Positions 7,401 through 16,321 of a stretch of DNA of 64,000 nucleotides are shown here, piece after piece. The stretch's first letter is position 1. Every line of letters begins with the position of its first letter. The notes beneath the pieces were generated by a model. That model did not search any database. It saw only the letters and a program-made list of their open reading frames with translations, and was not told the DNA's origin. Position numbers and translations under genes: made by a program. Source of the stretch: RUG12461 sp045657665 (lineage in GTDB: Bacteria; Bacillota; Clostridia; Lachnospirales; Lachnospiraceae); contig JAZOTN010000038.1 in NCBI GenBank assembly GCA_045657665.1, positions 124,001-188,000 of the forward strand, given 5' to 3'.

Positions 7401-10400
7401 ATGTCGAATCTTCAGTTTATCTGCGGGAGCGCAGGCAGCGGAAAATCTACATGGCTGTTTGATGAGGTCATCAAAAAGTCCGGCAGGGAGCCGGAACGGA
7501 ACTTTCTTTTTATTGTACCGGAACAGTTCACGATGGCGACCCAGAAGGACCTTGTGTCCAGATTCCCGCGAAACTCCATTATGAACATTGATGTGCTGAG
7601 TTTTCAGCGGCTCGCTTTTCGCGTGTTTGATGATCTCGGGAAAAGCGATTTTGAGGTGCTCGGGGAGACCGGGAAGAACCTCGTGATCCGTAAGGTGGCG
7701 CAGCAGCATGCAGAGGAACTCACTTATCTCGGGTCGAATCTCAGGCGGATGGGGTATGTGTCGGAGATCAAGTCGCTTCTTTCGGAATTTATGCAATACC
7801 GAGTGACACCGGAGGTGCTTGCAGATTTTCTGGAGAAAGAAGAGGAAGATACCGCCTTTTCCAGAAAATTAAAAGATATTTTAATTATTTATAAAAGCTT
7901 TCGGGAATACCTGAAAGGAACCTATATTACCGCGGAAGAGATTTTGGAACTGCTCATCAGTGTTGCGGATGATTCCGAGCTCCTTAGGGACAGCGTGATC
8001 ATCCTGGATGGATTTACGGGATTCACCCCGATCCAGAATGCGCTGCTCCTTAAAATCTTCCCGCTGGTTTCCGAGATACGGGTCGCGGTGACCATGGACA
8101 GCCGGGGGGATGTCTTAAAAGAGCCGGAGCTCACGGATCTCTTTTATATGAGTGAAAAGATGGTGCATGCACTGCTACGGATCGCGGAGGAGACCGGGAC
8201 AGAGGTTTTGCCGCCCGTTCGCCTGGGAGACGGCAGCCATGCAAGATTCTTAAATGCTGATTGTATAAATTATATGGAGCAGAATCTTTTCCGGACCCGG
8301 GCGGGGCAGTATCCGGAGAGGAAGGATATCATTCAGGCGAGGGACGGGGAGTCCTGTCGCGTCGACCGGCTGGGCGAAGCGAAGGAAAAGCAGCGGCAGG
8401 ATTCACCGTCCTCGGTACCTGCAGAGTATCTCCGTGAGAGCGAACAGATCCGGATCGCGATTCTTAAGGATCCACGCGAGGAACTGTCGTATGCGGTATC
8501 CGAGATCCGAAGGATGGTACGGGAAGAGGGGATGCGCTACCGGGATTTCGCCATCGTGACCGGTGATCTTTCGACTTATGCAAATTACGCAGCGGAGATC
8601 TTCGCGAAATATGATGTTCCCGGCTTTGTCGATCAGAACCGGGCGATCCTTTTCCACCCCATGACTGAGATGCTGCGCGGGCTTTTTGGGATCCTCTCGG
8701 GAGACTGGCAGACGGAAAGTGTATTTCACTATCTTCGCTCAGGGCTTTCCGGGATTTCGCGCGAGGAGACCGACCGCCTGGAAAATTATGTACTTTCAAA
8801 GGGGATCAGGGGTTCGTCCTGGAGGAAACGCTGGGCTGTGCTTCCGAAGAGAGGAACAGAGGAAGACCTTCTGGAGTTAAATCGCCTTCGGGAGAAGCTC
8901 CTGGATGAGATCTCGCCGCTTGAAGCTGCATTTTCCGGGGAAGAAGGGACTGCCGCCGGAGAATGCCGCGCGCTTTATGAATTCCTTCTTGCGCACGGGA
9001 TCGGAGACCGACTGCTTGAAGAAGCAGAGCGGAAAGAGAATGAAGGGGATTATGAAAAAGCCAGAGGCTATGAACAGATTTACGGGATCGTGATCGGCCT
9101 CATCGACCAGATCGCATTTTTGCTCGGAGAAGAAAAGCTTACAGCCGAGGAATTCTCCGAGATCCTGGATGCGGGATTTGAGGCTGCTGATTTCGGGCTC
9201 CTGCCGCCGGGATACGACAGGGTGACTTTGGGGGATATCGAAAGGACAAGATTGCCGGAGATCAAGGGACTCTTTTTCCTTGGTGTGAATGACGGGATCA
9301 TTCCGGGGAATGTTGCGGGTGCCGGGATCATTTCGGAACTGGAGAGGGAAAGCTTTGAGGAGGCGGGAATTGCTCTTGCGCCGTCGCCGAAGGAACGCAC
9401 CTTTATCCAGCGGTTCTATCTTTACATGAATCTGACGAAGCCGTCGGAACGCCTGATCCTCACATACGCGAAGACAGACGCGTCGGGGAACGCAGTTCAT
9501 GCGTCCTATCTGATCGGGGAGATCCAAAAGCTTTTCCCGGGGCTTGCTGCCTGCTCGCCCGAGCTTGATTCCTATGCATTTGAAACAGCGGAAAGTGCGA
9601 AAGAGGTCTATTTATCTCATCTTCCGGAGCTTGTATCGGGATCGGCGGATGAGAGTATCCGGCAGCTCCATGCTTGGTATCAAAAACGGCCGGAATACGC
9701 TTCGTTTACGGAGAAGATGCTCGATGCGGCATTTATGATGCATAAACCGGAACGTATCACGAGAGAGACGGCGAAAGCGCTTTACGGCATGATCCTGTCG
9801 AACAGCGTCACAAGGCTGGAACGGTATGCGGAATGTGCTTTTTCTCATTTTATACGCTACGGGCTCGGTCTTACGGAGCGGGATGTGCATGAACTTGGGG
9901 CGCCGGATCTCGGCAATCTTTATCACAGCGCGCTGGAGATATACGGGAAGAAGCTTTCAGAGGAGGGATTGTCCTGGGTTTCGGCCGGAAAAGAGGATGC
10001 GGACAGGATCGTTACGGAGGCTCTTTCCGAGGCGGTACTGAGAAGTGAACACGGTGAATTCTTTGCCGATGCGAAAGGCCGCTTTGATCAGAAACGGATG
10101 GAACGGATCCTTCGGCGGTCGGTTTCAGTCCTTTCCGACCAGCTTCGCGCCGGTTTTTTTACACCCGAGGCATACGAGGTGCGGTTTGGATATGAAGACG
10201 CGCTTTCCGGCACACAGTTCTCGCTCGGAGAGGGTGAGAAAATGTTTTTGTCCGGTCAGATCGACCGACTGGATACCTATACGGACGGTGATGACCTATA
10301 CGTGAAAGTGATCGACTATAAATCCGGCATGACGTCATTTGACCTTCTGGCTGTTTATGAGGGCCTTCAGCTCCAGCTTGTTGTTTATCTCGGTGCGGCG

Positions 10401-10949
10401 GACGAACTGATGGCAAAGAAACACCCCGGGAAAAAGGTGCATCCCGGCGGTATCTTCTATTATCATCTGGATGATCCGATCATTGTTTCGGAGGAAGAGC
10501 TTACGGAAGAAGAGGTCGACAATGAGATCATGAGAGAACTGCGTCCGGACGGGCCGTTTAACAGGGAAGACAAGGCAGTGTTCGCTCTGGACAGAGGCCT
10601 TTCAGACCATGAGAACACGGATCCGTCCATGGTACTTCGCGCAAAGAGAAAGAAGGACGGTGACTTTGATTCCCGAACCCGTGCGTTTTCCGAAGAGGAT
10701 TTTTCGCTGCTCAGAGGTTATGTGAGGAAGAAGATATTGCATTATGGCAGGGAGATCCAGAGCGGAGACATTCTTGTGCAGCCCTATGAACGCAAAAACA
10801 TTGATGCATGTGAAAGGTGCCGTTACCGCGGCATCTGCGGGTACGACGAAAAAGTGCCGGGATATGCCCACCGCAGTATCGCGGAAAGGGACGATGTGGA
10901 GATCTTTGAAAAAATGAGGGAAGAATTCAATGGGAATTCTATGGACTGA
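7401..10949 (+). CDS. addB: ATP-dependent helicase/nuclease subunit AddB
   Basis: 1182 residues, the usual AddB length. With AddA it forms the RecBCD-like AddAB complex that resects double-strand breaks for RecA and degrades foreign linear DNA. The Walker A sequence GSAGSGKS is at 9-16, near the start as in AddB, which supports this ATG. The C-terminal nuclease has DRLD at 955-958 and DYK at 972-974. The iron-sulfur staple is complete: Cys812, then Cys1137, Cys1140 and Cys1146 in CERCRYRGIC. addA starts 20 bases before the addB stop. The gene heads an apparent operon running to the GH2 gene. It has no ribosome-binding site and a promoter that suggests a leaderless message. Confidence 0.95.
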   Translation: MSNLQFICGSAGSGKSTWLFDEVIKKSGREPERNFLFIVPEQFTMATQKDLVSRFPRNSIMNIDVLSFQRLAFRVFDDLGKSDFEVLGETGKNLVIRKVAQQHAEELTYLGSNLRRMGYVSEIKSLLSEFMQYRVTPEVLADFLEKEEEDTAFSRKLKDILIIYKSFREYLKGTYITAEEILELLISVADDSELLRDSVIILDGFTGFTPIQNALLLKIFPLVSEIRVAVTMDSRGDVLKEPELTDLFYMSEKMVHALLRIAEETGTEVLPPVRLGDGSHARFLNADCINYMEQNLFRTRAGQYPERKDIIQARDGESCRVDRLGEAKEKQRQDSPSSVPAEYLRESEQIRIAILKDPREELSYAVSEIRRMVREEGMRYRDFAIVTGDLSTYANYAAEIFAKYDVPGFVDQNRAILFHPMTEMLRGLFGILSGDWQTESVFHYLRSGLSGISREETDRLENYVLSKGIRGSSWRKRWAVLPKRGTEEDLLELNRLREKLLDEISPLEAAFSGEEGTAAGECRALYEFLLAHGIGDRLLEEAERKENEGDYEKARGYEQIYGIVIGLIDQIAFLLGEEKLTAEEFSEILDAGFEAADFGLLPPGYDRVTLGDIERTRLPEIKGLFFLGVNDGIIPGNVAGAGIISELERESFEEAGIALAPSPKERTFIQRFYLYMNLTKPSERLILTYAKTDASGNAVHASYLIGEIQKLFPGLAACSPELDSYAFETAESAKEVYLSHLPELVSGSADESIRQLHAWYQKRPEYASFTEKMLDAAFMMHKPERITRETAKALYGMILSNSVTRLERYAECAFSHFIRYGLGLTERDVHELGAPDLGNLYHSALEIYGKKLSEEGLSWVSAGKEDADRIVTEALSEAVLRSEHGEFFADAKGRFDQKRMERILRRSVSVLSDQLRAGFFTPEAYEVRFGYEDALSGTQFSLGEGEKMFLSGQIDRLDTYTDGDDLYVKVIDYKSGMTSFDLLAVYEGLQLQLVVYLGAADELMAKKHPGKKVHPGGIFYYHLDDPIIVSEEELTEEEVDNEIMRELRPDGPFNREDKAVFALDRGLSDHENTDPSMVLRAKRKKDGDFDSRTRAFSEEDFSLLRGYVRKKILHYGREIQSGDILVQPYERKNIDACERCRYRGICGYDEKVPGYAHRSIAERDDVEIFEKMREEFNGNSMD

Positions 10950-13900
10950 TGAACAGAAAAAGGTGATCGAAAGCCGGCGGAAAAATGTGCTGGTCAGTGC
11001 GGCGGCCGGTTCCGGAAAGACCGCGGTGCTCGCGGCGAGGATCCTTTCCAGAATCCTTGATCCTTCCGATCCGACAGATATTGACCGGATCCTTGTGGTG
11101 ACGTTTACGAATGCGGCTGCGGCGGAGATGCGCGAGCGTATCAGGAAATCGATATCCAAAGCGCTTGAAGAGGATCCGGATAACGAGCACCTTAAGCGTC
11201 AGGGGACGCTTCTTCATCATGCGCTGATCACGACCTATGACAGCTTCTGCCTGTATCTGGTGAGGAATTATTTCCACCGTATCGACCTCGATCCGTCGGT
11301 TCGTGTTGCTGATCCCGGCGAGATCACGCTGCTGAAGGAAGAGGTACTGGATCGGGTGCTTGAAGAGGAATACGGGGAGGCAAAGGAGGATTTTTCACTG
11401 TTCCTGGAAAGCTTTGGCAGCAGGCGGAGCGATGAAGGTGTCCGGGATATGGTCAGAAAGCTGGCGGTGTTTGCGGAAAGCTATCCGTGGCCTAAGGAGT
11501 GGCTTATGAGCTGCCGAAGGGTGCATCATATCGAAACGACAGAGGAACTGCTTTCATCCGACTTTATAAAAGGATTGATGAAAAACCTTCAGAGCAGGTT
11601 CCGGGGATATTCGGAGGAATTATATGTTCTTTCTGAGATCTCCGGTGATCCGGACGGACCGAATGTTTATTGTGAGGTCCTTTCGAAAGAAGCCGAGATG
11701 ATGACAGATTTTGCAGTCATTGATTCGTATTTAAATCTTCGTGCAGCTTTTCTTGCAAGAGAGGACGCCCGCCTTCCTTCTGCAAGAAACTACCATGGCA
11801 GCGAGGAGAAAAAGCAGTATGTATCAGATGAAAGAAGAAGAATTAAAACAGAATTAAAGAAAATGGAAAGCGATTTTTTTGCCCGGATTCCGGAAGAAAT
11901 GCTCCGGCGCATGCAGGAAGCGGGGCAAAATGCAGAGGTTCTTTTCCGTATGACGGAGCGGTTCCTTTTACTGTTCCGGGAAGCAAAACGGGAACGGAAT
12001 ATGGTTGATTTTTCCGATATGGAGCATGATGCTCTCCGCATTCTGGTGGATCCGGAAACAAAACAGCCGACAGATGTTGCGGAAAAGTACCGGGAATTCT
12101 TTTCGGAAGTCATGGTTGATGAATATCAGGACAGCAACTTCCTGCAGGAGGAGATCTTGAGAGCTGTCACAAGACAAAAGGACGGGGAAAAGAACCTGTT
12201 TCTTGTCGGGGATGTGAAGCAGAGTATCTACCGCTTCCGGCTTTCCCGCCCGGAGCTCTTCATGGAAAAATACCGGAATTACCCGGTGGAAGGACCGTTT
12301 GAGGAGAGGATCGATCTTCATAAGAACTTCCGGAGCCGCAGCGGAATCCTTGGCGCTGTGAACGATCTTTTTTTCCGCCTGATGGGAGAAGATCTCGGTA
12401 ACGTGGAATATGACAGTGACGCGGCGCTTTATCCGGGTGCAGAATATCCGGAGAATCCGGAGGAAAATGTCCGGTTCCTTCTGACAGATGAAGCGGAGGG
12501 AAAGGAACGTTTGGAGAGAGAGGGACAGCTTATAGCCCGGGAGATCAGACGGCTGATCAAAGAAGAGCATGTCACCGGGGAGGATCAGAAACTCCGGCCA
12601 ATCCGGTTTTCCGATATCGTGATACTGTTGCGGAGCCCCGGCGGCAGCGGTGATGAGCTCTGCAGGATCTTAAAAGACCAGGGGATCCCCGCTCAAAGGC
12701 CCAGCGAGACAGGTTATTTCAAGGCGCAGGAGGTGCAGGTGCTTCTCGCGTTCCTTTCCGTTATAGATAATCCCTGTCAGGATATTCCGCTGACAACGGT
12801 GCTGCGTTCACCCATCGGAGGCTTTTCCGATGAGGCACTTGCGCGGATTCGCCTTTATTCAAAAGAGAAATTCTTTTATGAATGTGTTCAGGAATCCGAT
12901 GAAACAAAGGATTTTATGCAGATGCTGAACTCTTTCCGGGATCGTGCGAAAGACACCAGAGTGCATGCGCTGATCACGGAGATCCTTTCCGAGACGGGTT
13001 ATCTTTCTTATGTTACGGCGCTTCCGGGAGGTCAGGTGAGACGTGCAAATCTGATGGCGCTCATTGAAAGGGCAGTTGCCTATGAAAAGACCAGCTACCA
13101 CGGCCTTTACCACTTTGTCCGGTATATGGAGAATATCCGTAAATATGAGGTCGACTTCGGTGAGGCGGATCCCGCGGCAGGAGACACCGATGCGGTCCGG
13201 ATCCTCAGTATTCATAAGAGCAAGGGGCTGGAGTTTCCCGTGGTGTTTCTTTCGGAGACCGGGAAAAAGTTCAACCGCTCCGATGAACGGGAAAAACTGG
13301 TGATCCACCCGGAATATGGTGTCGGGCTTGCTGCGGTTGACGGAAAAAAAAGAACCCGCTCGAATACGATCTTTCGCGAGTCGATCGAGCTCTTTCTCAG
13401 GACAGAGAATCTCGGTGAGGAGCTGAGGGTGCTTTACGTGGCACTGACCAGGGCGAAGGAAAAACTGATCGTGACGGGTTGCTGTAAGGATGCCATCAGC
13501 AGGATCGCTCTCGCCCGGGAGGCGATGAGAAAGCCAGGTGACGGACTCTTTTCCTATGATAAAAGAGCAAAGGCGGGAAACTATCTGGACTGGCTCCTGC
13601 CGGGTTTCTGCGCAGAAAATGAAAAATATCATGTAGATTATATTTCTCCGGAACAGCTCGAAGGAGAGGCGGCAGCGAGGGACCTTTCCACCGCTGTTAC
13701 ACGTGAGGCAGTGGAGGAACGTCTTCTTTCCGGAGATGGAAAAAGAGAAAGGCTCGAACGCATGGACTGGGTATACCCGCACCTGGAGGAAAGGGACATC
13801 CGTGCAAAGGTTTCGGTATCCGAGCTGAAGCATCAGGCGATGCTATTTGAGGAAGGAGACAGCTCGGACATGAAGTGGATCGAAAAGACAAAGCATCCGC

Positions 13901-14490
13901 TTTGTGTTCCGCATTTTGCATCGGACGGGTCGGAAAAGAACCTTGGTGCCGAGAGGGGAAGTGCGGTGCACAGGGTGATGGAGTGCCTTGATTTTGCCGG
14001 TCTTAAAGAGGTGCTTTCCCTGGATAGCGCGGGACAGACAGCGTGGGCCGGGCAGGAAATCCGTGTAATGAGAGAAAAGGGACTCATTACAGCGGAAATG
14101 GAAAAGCTGGTTTCCCCGAGGTTTGTTGCGGCGTTTCTAAGCTCACCGCTTGCAAGGAGGATGCATGAAGCCGCGCTGCGCGGAGAACTTTATAAAGAAA
14201 AACCTTTTGTGATGGGATTGCCGGCGGCAGATGTCTATCATGTGAAAAGCGATGAGATCATTCTGGTACAGGGAATTATCGATGTATTCTTCCGCGAAGG
14301 GGAAGATTATGTTATTATGGATTATAAGACAGACAGCGTGAAAACCGCGTCTGAACTGGAGGGCCGCTATAAGGCACAGCTTGACCTTTATGCGGACGCA
14401 GTCGCAAGGAACAAGCAGTGCTCCATTAAGGAAAAGCTGATCTATTCTTTTCATCTCGGGGAAACGATAAGGATTCAGGAAGGTACCTGA
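10930..14490 (+). CDS. addA: ATP-dependent helicase/nuclease subunit AddA
   Basis: 1186 residues, a full-length UvrD-type helicase plus RecB-family nuclease. Walker A AAAGSGKT is at 24-31, motif Ia is TFTNAAAAEMRERI, motif II is VDEYQDSN near 396, and motifs V/VI include SIHKSKGLEFPVV and VALTRAKEKL. The C-terminal nuclease carries GIIDVFF and MDYKTDS. It is the motor and 3'-strand nuclease of AddAB. Its start overlaps addB by 20 bases with only a weak upstream GGGAAG, so translation is probably coupled. The order addB-addA is the common Firmicutes arrangement. The Maf gene follows after 17 bases. Confidence 0.96.
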   Translation: MGILWTDEQKKVIESRRKNVLVSAAAGSGKTAVLAARILSRILDPSDPTDIDRILVVTFTNAAAAEMRERIRKSISKALEEDPDNEHLKRQGTLLHHALITTYDSFCLYLVRNYFHRIDLDPSVRVADPGEITLLKEEVLDRVLEEEYGEAKEDFSLFLESFGSRRSDEGVRDMVRKLAVFAESYPWPKEWLMSCRRVHHIETTEELLSSDFIKGLMKNLQSRFRGYSEELYVLSEISGDPDGPNVYCEVLSKEAEMMTDFAVIDSYLNLRAAFLAREDARLPSARNYHGSEEKKQYVSDERRRIKTELKKMESDFFARIPEEMLRRMQEAGQNAEVLFRMTERFLLLFREAKRERNMVDFSDMEHDALRILVDPETKQPTDVAEKYREFFSEVMVDEYQDSNFLQEEILRAVTRQKDGEKNLFLVGDVKQSIYRFRLSRPELFMEKYRNYPVEGPFEERIDLHKNFRSRSGILGAVNDLFFRLMGEDLGNVEYDSDAALYPGAEYPENPEENVRFLLTDEAEGKERLEREGQLIAREIRRLIKEEHVTGEDQKLRPIRFSDIVILLRSPGGSGDELCRILKDQGIPAQRPSETGYFKAQEVQVLLAFLSVIDNPCQDIPLTTVLRSPIGGFSDEALARIRLYSKEKFFYECVQESDETKDFMQMLNSFRDRAKDTRVHALITEILSETGYLSYVTALPGGQVRRANLMALIERAVAYEKTSYHGLYHFVRYMENIRKYEVDFGEADPAAGDTDAVRILSIHKSKGLEFPVVFLSETGKKFNRSDEREKLVIHPEYGVGLAAVDGKKRTRSNTIFRESIELFLRTENLGEELRVLYVALTRAKEKLIVTGCCKDAISRIALAREAMRKPGDGLFSYDKRAKAGNYLDWLLPGFCAENEKYHVDYISPEQLEGEAAARDLSTAVTREAVEERLLSGDGKRERLERMDWVYPHLEERDIRAKVSVSELKHQAMLFEEGDSSDMKWIEKTKHPLCVPHFASDGSEKNLGAERGSAVHRVMECLDFAGLKEVLSLDSAGQTAWAGQEIRVMREKGLITAEMEKLVSPRFVAAFLSSPLARRMHEAALRGELYKEKPFVMGLPAADVYHVKSDEIILVQGIIDVFFREGEDYVIMDYKTDSVKTASELEGRYKAQLDLYADAVARNKQCSIKEKLIYSFHLGETIRIQEGT

Positions 14491-14507
14491 GGGAATACGG
14501 AGGCATC

Positions 14508-15083
14508 ATGGAGATCATTCTGGCATCGGGTTCGCCCCGACGAAAAGAAATACTGGAGCAGATCGGAATTGCTTTTCAGATCCGTCCGGCAAAGGGAGAA
14601 GAAGTCATCCGCGGAGACGATCCCGTGGAGGTGGTAAAAGAGCTTTCCGCGGCAAAGGCGGGAGAAGTCGCCTCGGATGCGGAGGGCGACTGTCTTGTAA
14701 TCGGAGCAGATACGATCGTTGTTTATGAGGGCAGGATCCTTGGAAAGCCGAAAGATGAACAGGATGCCATAAATATGCTGAAAATGCTTTCCGGGCAGAA
14801 ACACCAGGTATATACTGGCGTGACTGCAATTATTAAAGGGAAAGTTAATAAAACGATCACTTTTGCGGAATGTACGGAGGTAAAGATCTTCCCGATGGAG
14901 GAAGAGGAGATCGTTTCTTATGTGAAGACCGGCGAGCCGATGGACAAAGCCGGCTCGTACGCGGTGCAGGGTTATTTTGCAAAATATATTGAGGGGATAA
15001 TCGGGGATTATTACAATGTGATGGGGCTTCCGATAGCAAGACTTTGCCGGATTCTGAAAGGAGAAGGGTATGGACGAATATGA
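14508..15083 (+). CDS. maf: Maf-like nucleoside triphosphate pyrophosphatase
   Basis: 191 residues, the typical Maf length. It has the N-terminal ASGSPRRKE motif (6-14), GADTIV near 66-71, GKPKDEQDA near 78, and the C-terminal QGYFAKYIEGIIGDYYNVMG. The last pattern matches the dTTP/UTP pyrophosphatase (YhdE-type) branch. These enzymes hydrolyse canonical and modified nucleotides to the monophosphate, and some lineages link them to septum inhibition. A GGAGG is placed before the ATG. The next gene overlaps by 14 bases, so they are one transcription unit with addBA. Confidence 0.93.
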   Translation: MEIILASGSPRRKEILEQIGIAFQIRPAKGEEVIRGDDPVEVVKELSAAKAGEVASDAEGDCLVIGADTIVVYEGRILGKPKDEQDAINMLKMLSGQKHQVYTGVTAIIKGKVNKTITFAECTEVKIFPMEEEEIVSYVKTGEPMDKAGSYAVQGYFAKYIEGIIGDYYNVMGLPIARLCRILKGEGYGRI

Positions 15084-15333
15084 TGAACTGACGATCGCTT
15101 ATTTTCTTGCACACCAGGATCAACTGTTTCCGGAACCGGTTGCCGAAACGGAGGAAGAAGCAGCGGAATTCCTGAGCGACTCCATGGCGGTGGTGGCAAA
15201 CAGCCTTTCCGAAGCAAAAGAGATCCTGGATGAGATGGGAATGGATGTATCGGGGCTTTCCGAGGAGGAACTGTCTGAAGAGGCGGAAGTTTTTTCGCTT
15301 CCGGACGGACGGTATTTGATCATTGAAGGTTAG
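15070..15333 (+). CDS. small acidic protein of unknown function
   Basis: 87 residues, very acidic, probably helical, with EEAAEFLSDSMAVVANSLSE in the middle and a short C-terminal beta segment FSLPDGRYLIIEG. There are no cysteines and no membrane segment. I recognise it only as a conserved-looking small cytoplasmic protein of Lachnospiraceae-type genomes. It starts inside the maf 3' end behind AAAGGAGAAGG, an excellent ribosome-binding site, and its stop is 8 bases before the next gene, so it is clearly translated as part of the operon. Confidence 0.7.
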   Translation: MDEYDELTIAYFLAHQDQLFPEPVAETEEEAAEFLSDSMAVVANSLSEAKEILDEMGMDVSGLSEEELSEEAEVFSLPDGRYLIIEG

Positions 15334-15340
15334 TGGAAGA

Positions 15341-16315
15341 ATGAAAAAAAGCCTGATCTTTGTGATGCTGGCGGCGGCTGTTTTTTTCAGCGGCTGCAGC
15401 ATTGAGCGCGATGATATGATGGTGCTGTTTTCGCCGGGGACACAGAACATCATGCAGATCGGAGAGACGAAGTGCCCTCTCAGTTATGCGAAGGTTTTTC
15501 TGGCGAATTACCAGAATATCTACGGACAGGCATATGGTATCAACCTCTGGGATCATGATTCAGCGGAGTTTGATCTTCATGATTATGTCAAGGAGACCGC
15601 GGTGTCCAATCTTGCGCGTATCATCAGTATGGATGAGCTCGCTGCAGAGAAGGGAATCACAACAAGCGAGGCGGAGGCGGAGAATGCAGAGCGCGCGGCA
15701 GCAGAGTACTATGATTCTCTTTCCGGTGAGGAGCGTGAGTGGATCGGGATCAGTGAGGAGGAACTGGCGGCCCTTTATCTTCGCTATGCATTGGCGGAAA
15801 AGCTCTATGGTTCCCTGACAAAGAATGTGAACCGTGAGATCAGCGAAGATGAAGCAAGGGTTATGACCATTCAGGAGATCTATACAACAGACGGGGCTTC
15901 TGCTGCGGCGATCGCTGCAGCGCTTGCGGACGGAACCGATTTTGCAACGCTTGCGGCGCAGTACACAGAAAACGCTCAGGTGGAGCGAAACATCCGGAGA
16001 GGCGATCTGCCGGCACAGGTGGAGGAAGCCGCCTACAGTCTTGATTCCGATGGGATTTCAGGGATGGTAGAAACCGAGGGGGGATGGTATTTCATCAAAT
16101 GCATCAACAAGAACGTGGAAGATCTGACGGCGGAGAATAAGCTTGTGATCGAGCAGAACCGTGAGAAAGCGGCCTCGGACGATGTTTATGATGAATTTGT
16201 CAGCAATCTGTCTTCGTTTCTTAACGAAGATCTTTATGAGAGTATCGAGCTTCAGACAGACGGGAGCATTACGACGGACTCCTTCTTTTCGGTCTACGAA
16301 AAAAACTTTGAGTGA
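15341..16315 (+). CDS. PrsA-like lipoprotein peptidyl-prolyl isomerase
   Basis: 324 residues from the ATG at 15341; a TTG six codons upstream is possible but gives a worse signal peptide. The lipobox FSGC puts the lipidated cysteine at residue 19. A SurA_N-like helical region follows, then a PPIC rotamase domain from about 170 to 265 (IQEIYTT, FATLAAQYTEN, RRGDLPAQVEEAAYSL, TEGGWYFIKCIN). It would act on the outer face of the membrane in folding of exported proteins, as PrsA does. The upstream stop is 8 bases away and GH2 starts 6 bases after its stop. Confidence 0.85.
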   Translation: MKKSLIFVMLAAAVFFSGCSIERDDMMVLFSPGTQNIMQIGETKCPLSYAKVFLANYQNIYGQAYGINLWDHDSAEFDLHDYVKETAVSNLARIISMDELAAEKGITTSEAEAENAERAAAEYYDSLSGEEREWIGISEEELAALYLRYALAEKLYGSLTKNVNREISEDEARVMTIQEIYTTDGASAAAIAAALADGTDFATLAAQYTENAQVERNIRRGDLPAQVEEAAYSLDSDGISGMVETEGGWYFIKCINKNVEDLTAENKLVIEQNREKAASDDVYDEFVSNLSSFLNEDLYESIELQTDGSITTDSFFSVYEKNFE

Positions 16316-16321
16316 GACAGC

